The notes beneath the pieces are model-generated. The model was given only the letters and a program-made list of their open reading frames with translations, did no database searches and was not told where the DNA came from. DNA of 15,457 nucleotides from Mollicutes bacterium (GTDB lineage Bacteria; Bacillota_I; Bacilli_A; Izemoplasmatales; Izemoplasmataceae), in contig PUKL01000022.1 in assembly GCA_003552275.1 (NCBI GenBank), positions 1 to 15,457 on the forward strand, in the 5' to 3' direction. Below are positions 15,321 through 15,457 of the stretch, piece by piece. Position 1 is the first letter of the stretch. Each line of letters starts with the position of its first letter. A program made the translations under genes and the position numbers.

Positions 15321-15457
15321 TTATTCACCACCTTGATATTTATTTAATTGATTGGCATATGCCCTGCTTCGATGTTCGTTGTTGCTTTTTGGTGCTGGTG
15401 TGGATTTCTTGGGGGTTGGCTTGGTTGCTTCGGAGGGTGGCTTGTAATTCCCCTGCA
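15321..15457 (-). CDS. C-terminus of an unknown Pro/Lys-rich protein (5' end outside window)
   Basis: On the minus strand one frame is open from the window edge to a TAA at 15321-15323, giving the last 44 residues. It starts GNYKPPSEATKPTPKKST, continues with Pro, Ala, Lys and Ser, and ends NQLNKYQGGE. This is a low-complexity, positively charged, likely disordered tail; nothing can be said about the rest. The stop abuts the ATG of the 551-aa gene and its last codons supply that gene's ribosome binding site, so the two are cotranscribed and probably translationally coupled in the late operon. Confidence 0.65.
   Translation of the reverse strand, partial: QGNYKPPSEATKPTPKKSTPAPKSNNEHRSRAYANQLNKYQGGE
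15326..15334 (-). promoter_or_regulatory. Shine-Dalgarno site for the 551-aa gene
   Basis: AAGGTGGTG on the minus strand lies five bases before the ATG at 15318-15320, inside the last codons (QGGE) of the upstream gene. It supports the chosen start. Confidence 0.55.

Noticed and set aside
1..15457. Promoters for either operon, tRNA genes, attachment sites
   Set aside because: Reading through both strands I found no convincing -35/-10 pair outside coding sequence, no tRNA-like fold and no intergenic gap longer than about 22 bases.

Overview
The window looks like part of the genome of a tailed bacteriophage, or a prophage, of a Gram-positive Bacillota host. The evidence is tight gene packing, strong GGAGGT-type ribosome binding sites before nearly every start, a XhlA-like plus small holin pair, and a phage-style set of replication and nucleotide genes next to giant virion-type genes. 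No integrase, attachment site, tRNA, insertion sequence or CRISPR array is visible, so lytic or temperate lifestyle cannot be decided, and the host genus cannot be named.

Left arm, plus strand, 3-5893: a replication and nucleotide-metabolism operon. It opens with the 3' end of a DnaE-type DNA polymerase III alpha subunit. Four very small genes of unknown function follow (49, 51, 76 and 64 aa), coupled or overlapping. Next come a zinc-finger plus PD-(D/E)XK nuclease with four cysteines placed as in Cas4/AddB iron-sulfur nucleases, a monomeric adenosylcobalamin-dependent (class II) ribonucleotide reductase with all catalytic cysteines, two more small unknown genes, a trimeric dUTPase and a RusA-family Holliday junction resolvase. 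Together they make dNTPs, keep uracil out of DNA, copy the genome and process replication or recombination intermediates.

Centre, about 5884-5901: the two gene blocks converge on one compact hairpin that can serve as terminator in both directions. The rusA stop codon lies in its loop.

Right arm, minus strand, 15457 to 5909: a late block. In transcription order it holds the C-terminus of a Pro/Lys-rich protein, a 551-aa Gln/Met-rich protein with eleven consecutive 11-residue repeats, a 2,364-aa giant protein ending in an apparently intact staphylococcal-nuclease-type (thermonuclease) domain, a XhlA-like protein and a small two-helix holin. No endolysin follows.

The most interesting part is the pair of large late proteins. 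The 2,364-aa and 551-aa translations contain no cysteine at all, while the early enzymes in the same window are cysteine-rich. The giant also carries a motif resembling those of phage large polyvalent/internal virion proteins. A reasonable hypothesis is that both are packaged in the virion and threaded into the host with the DNA, delivering a nuclease. This is inference; no experiment or database search was done.
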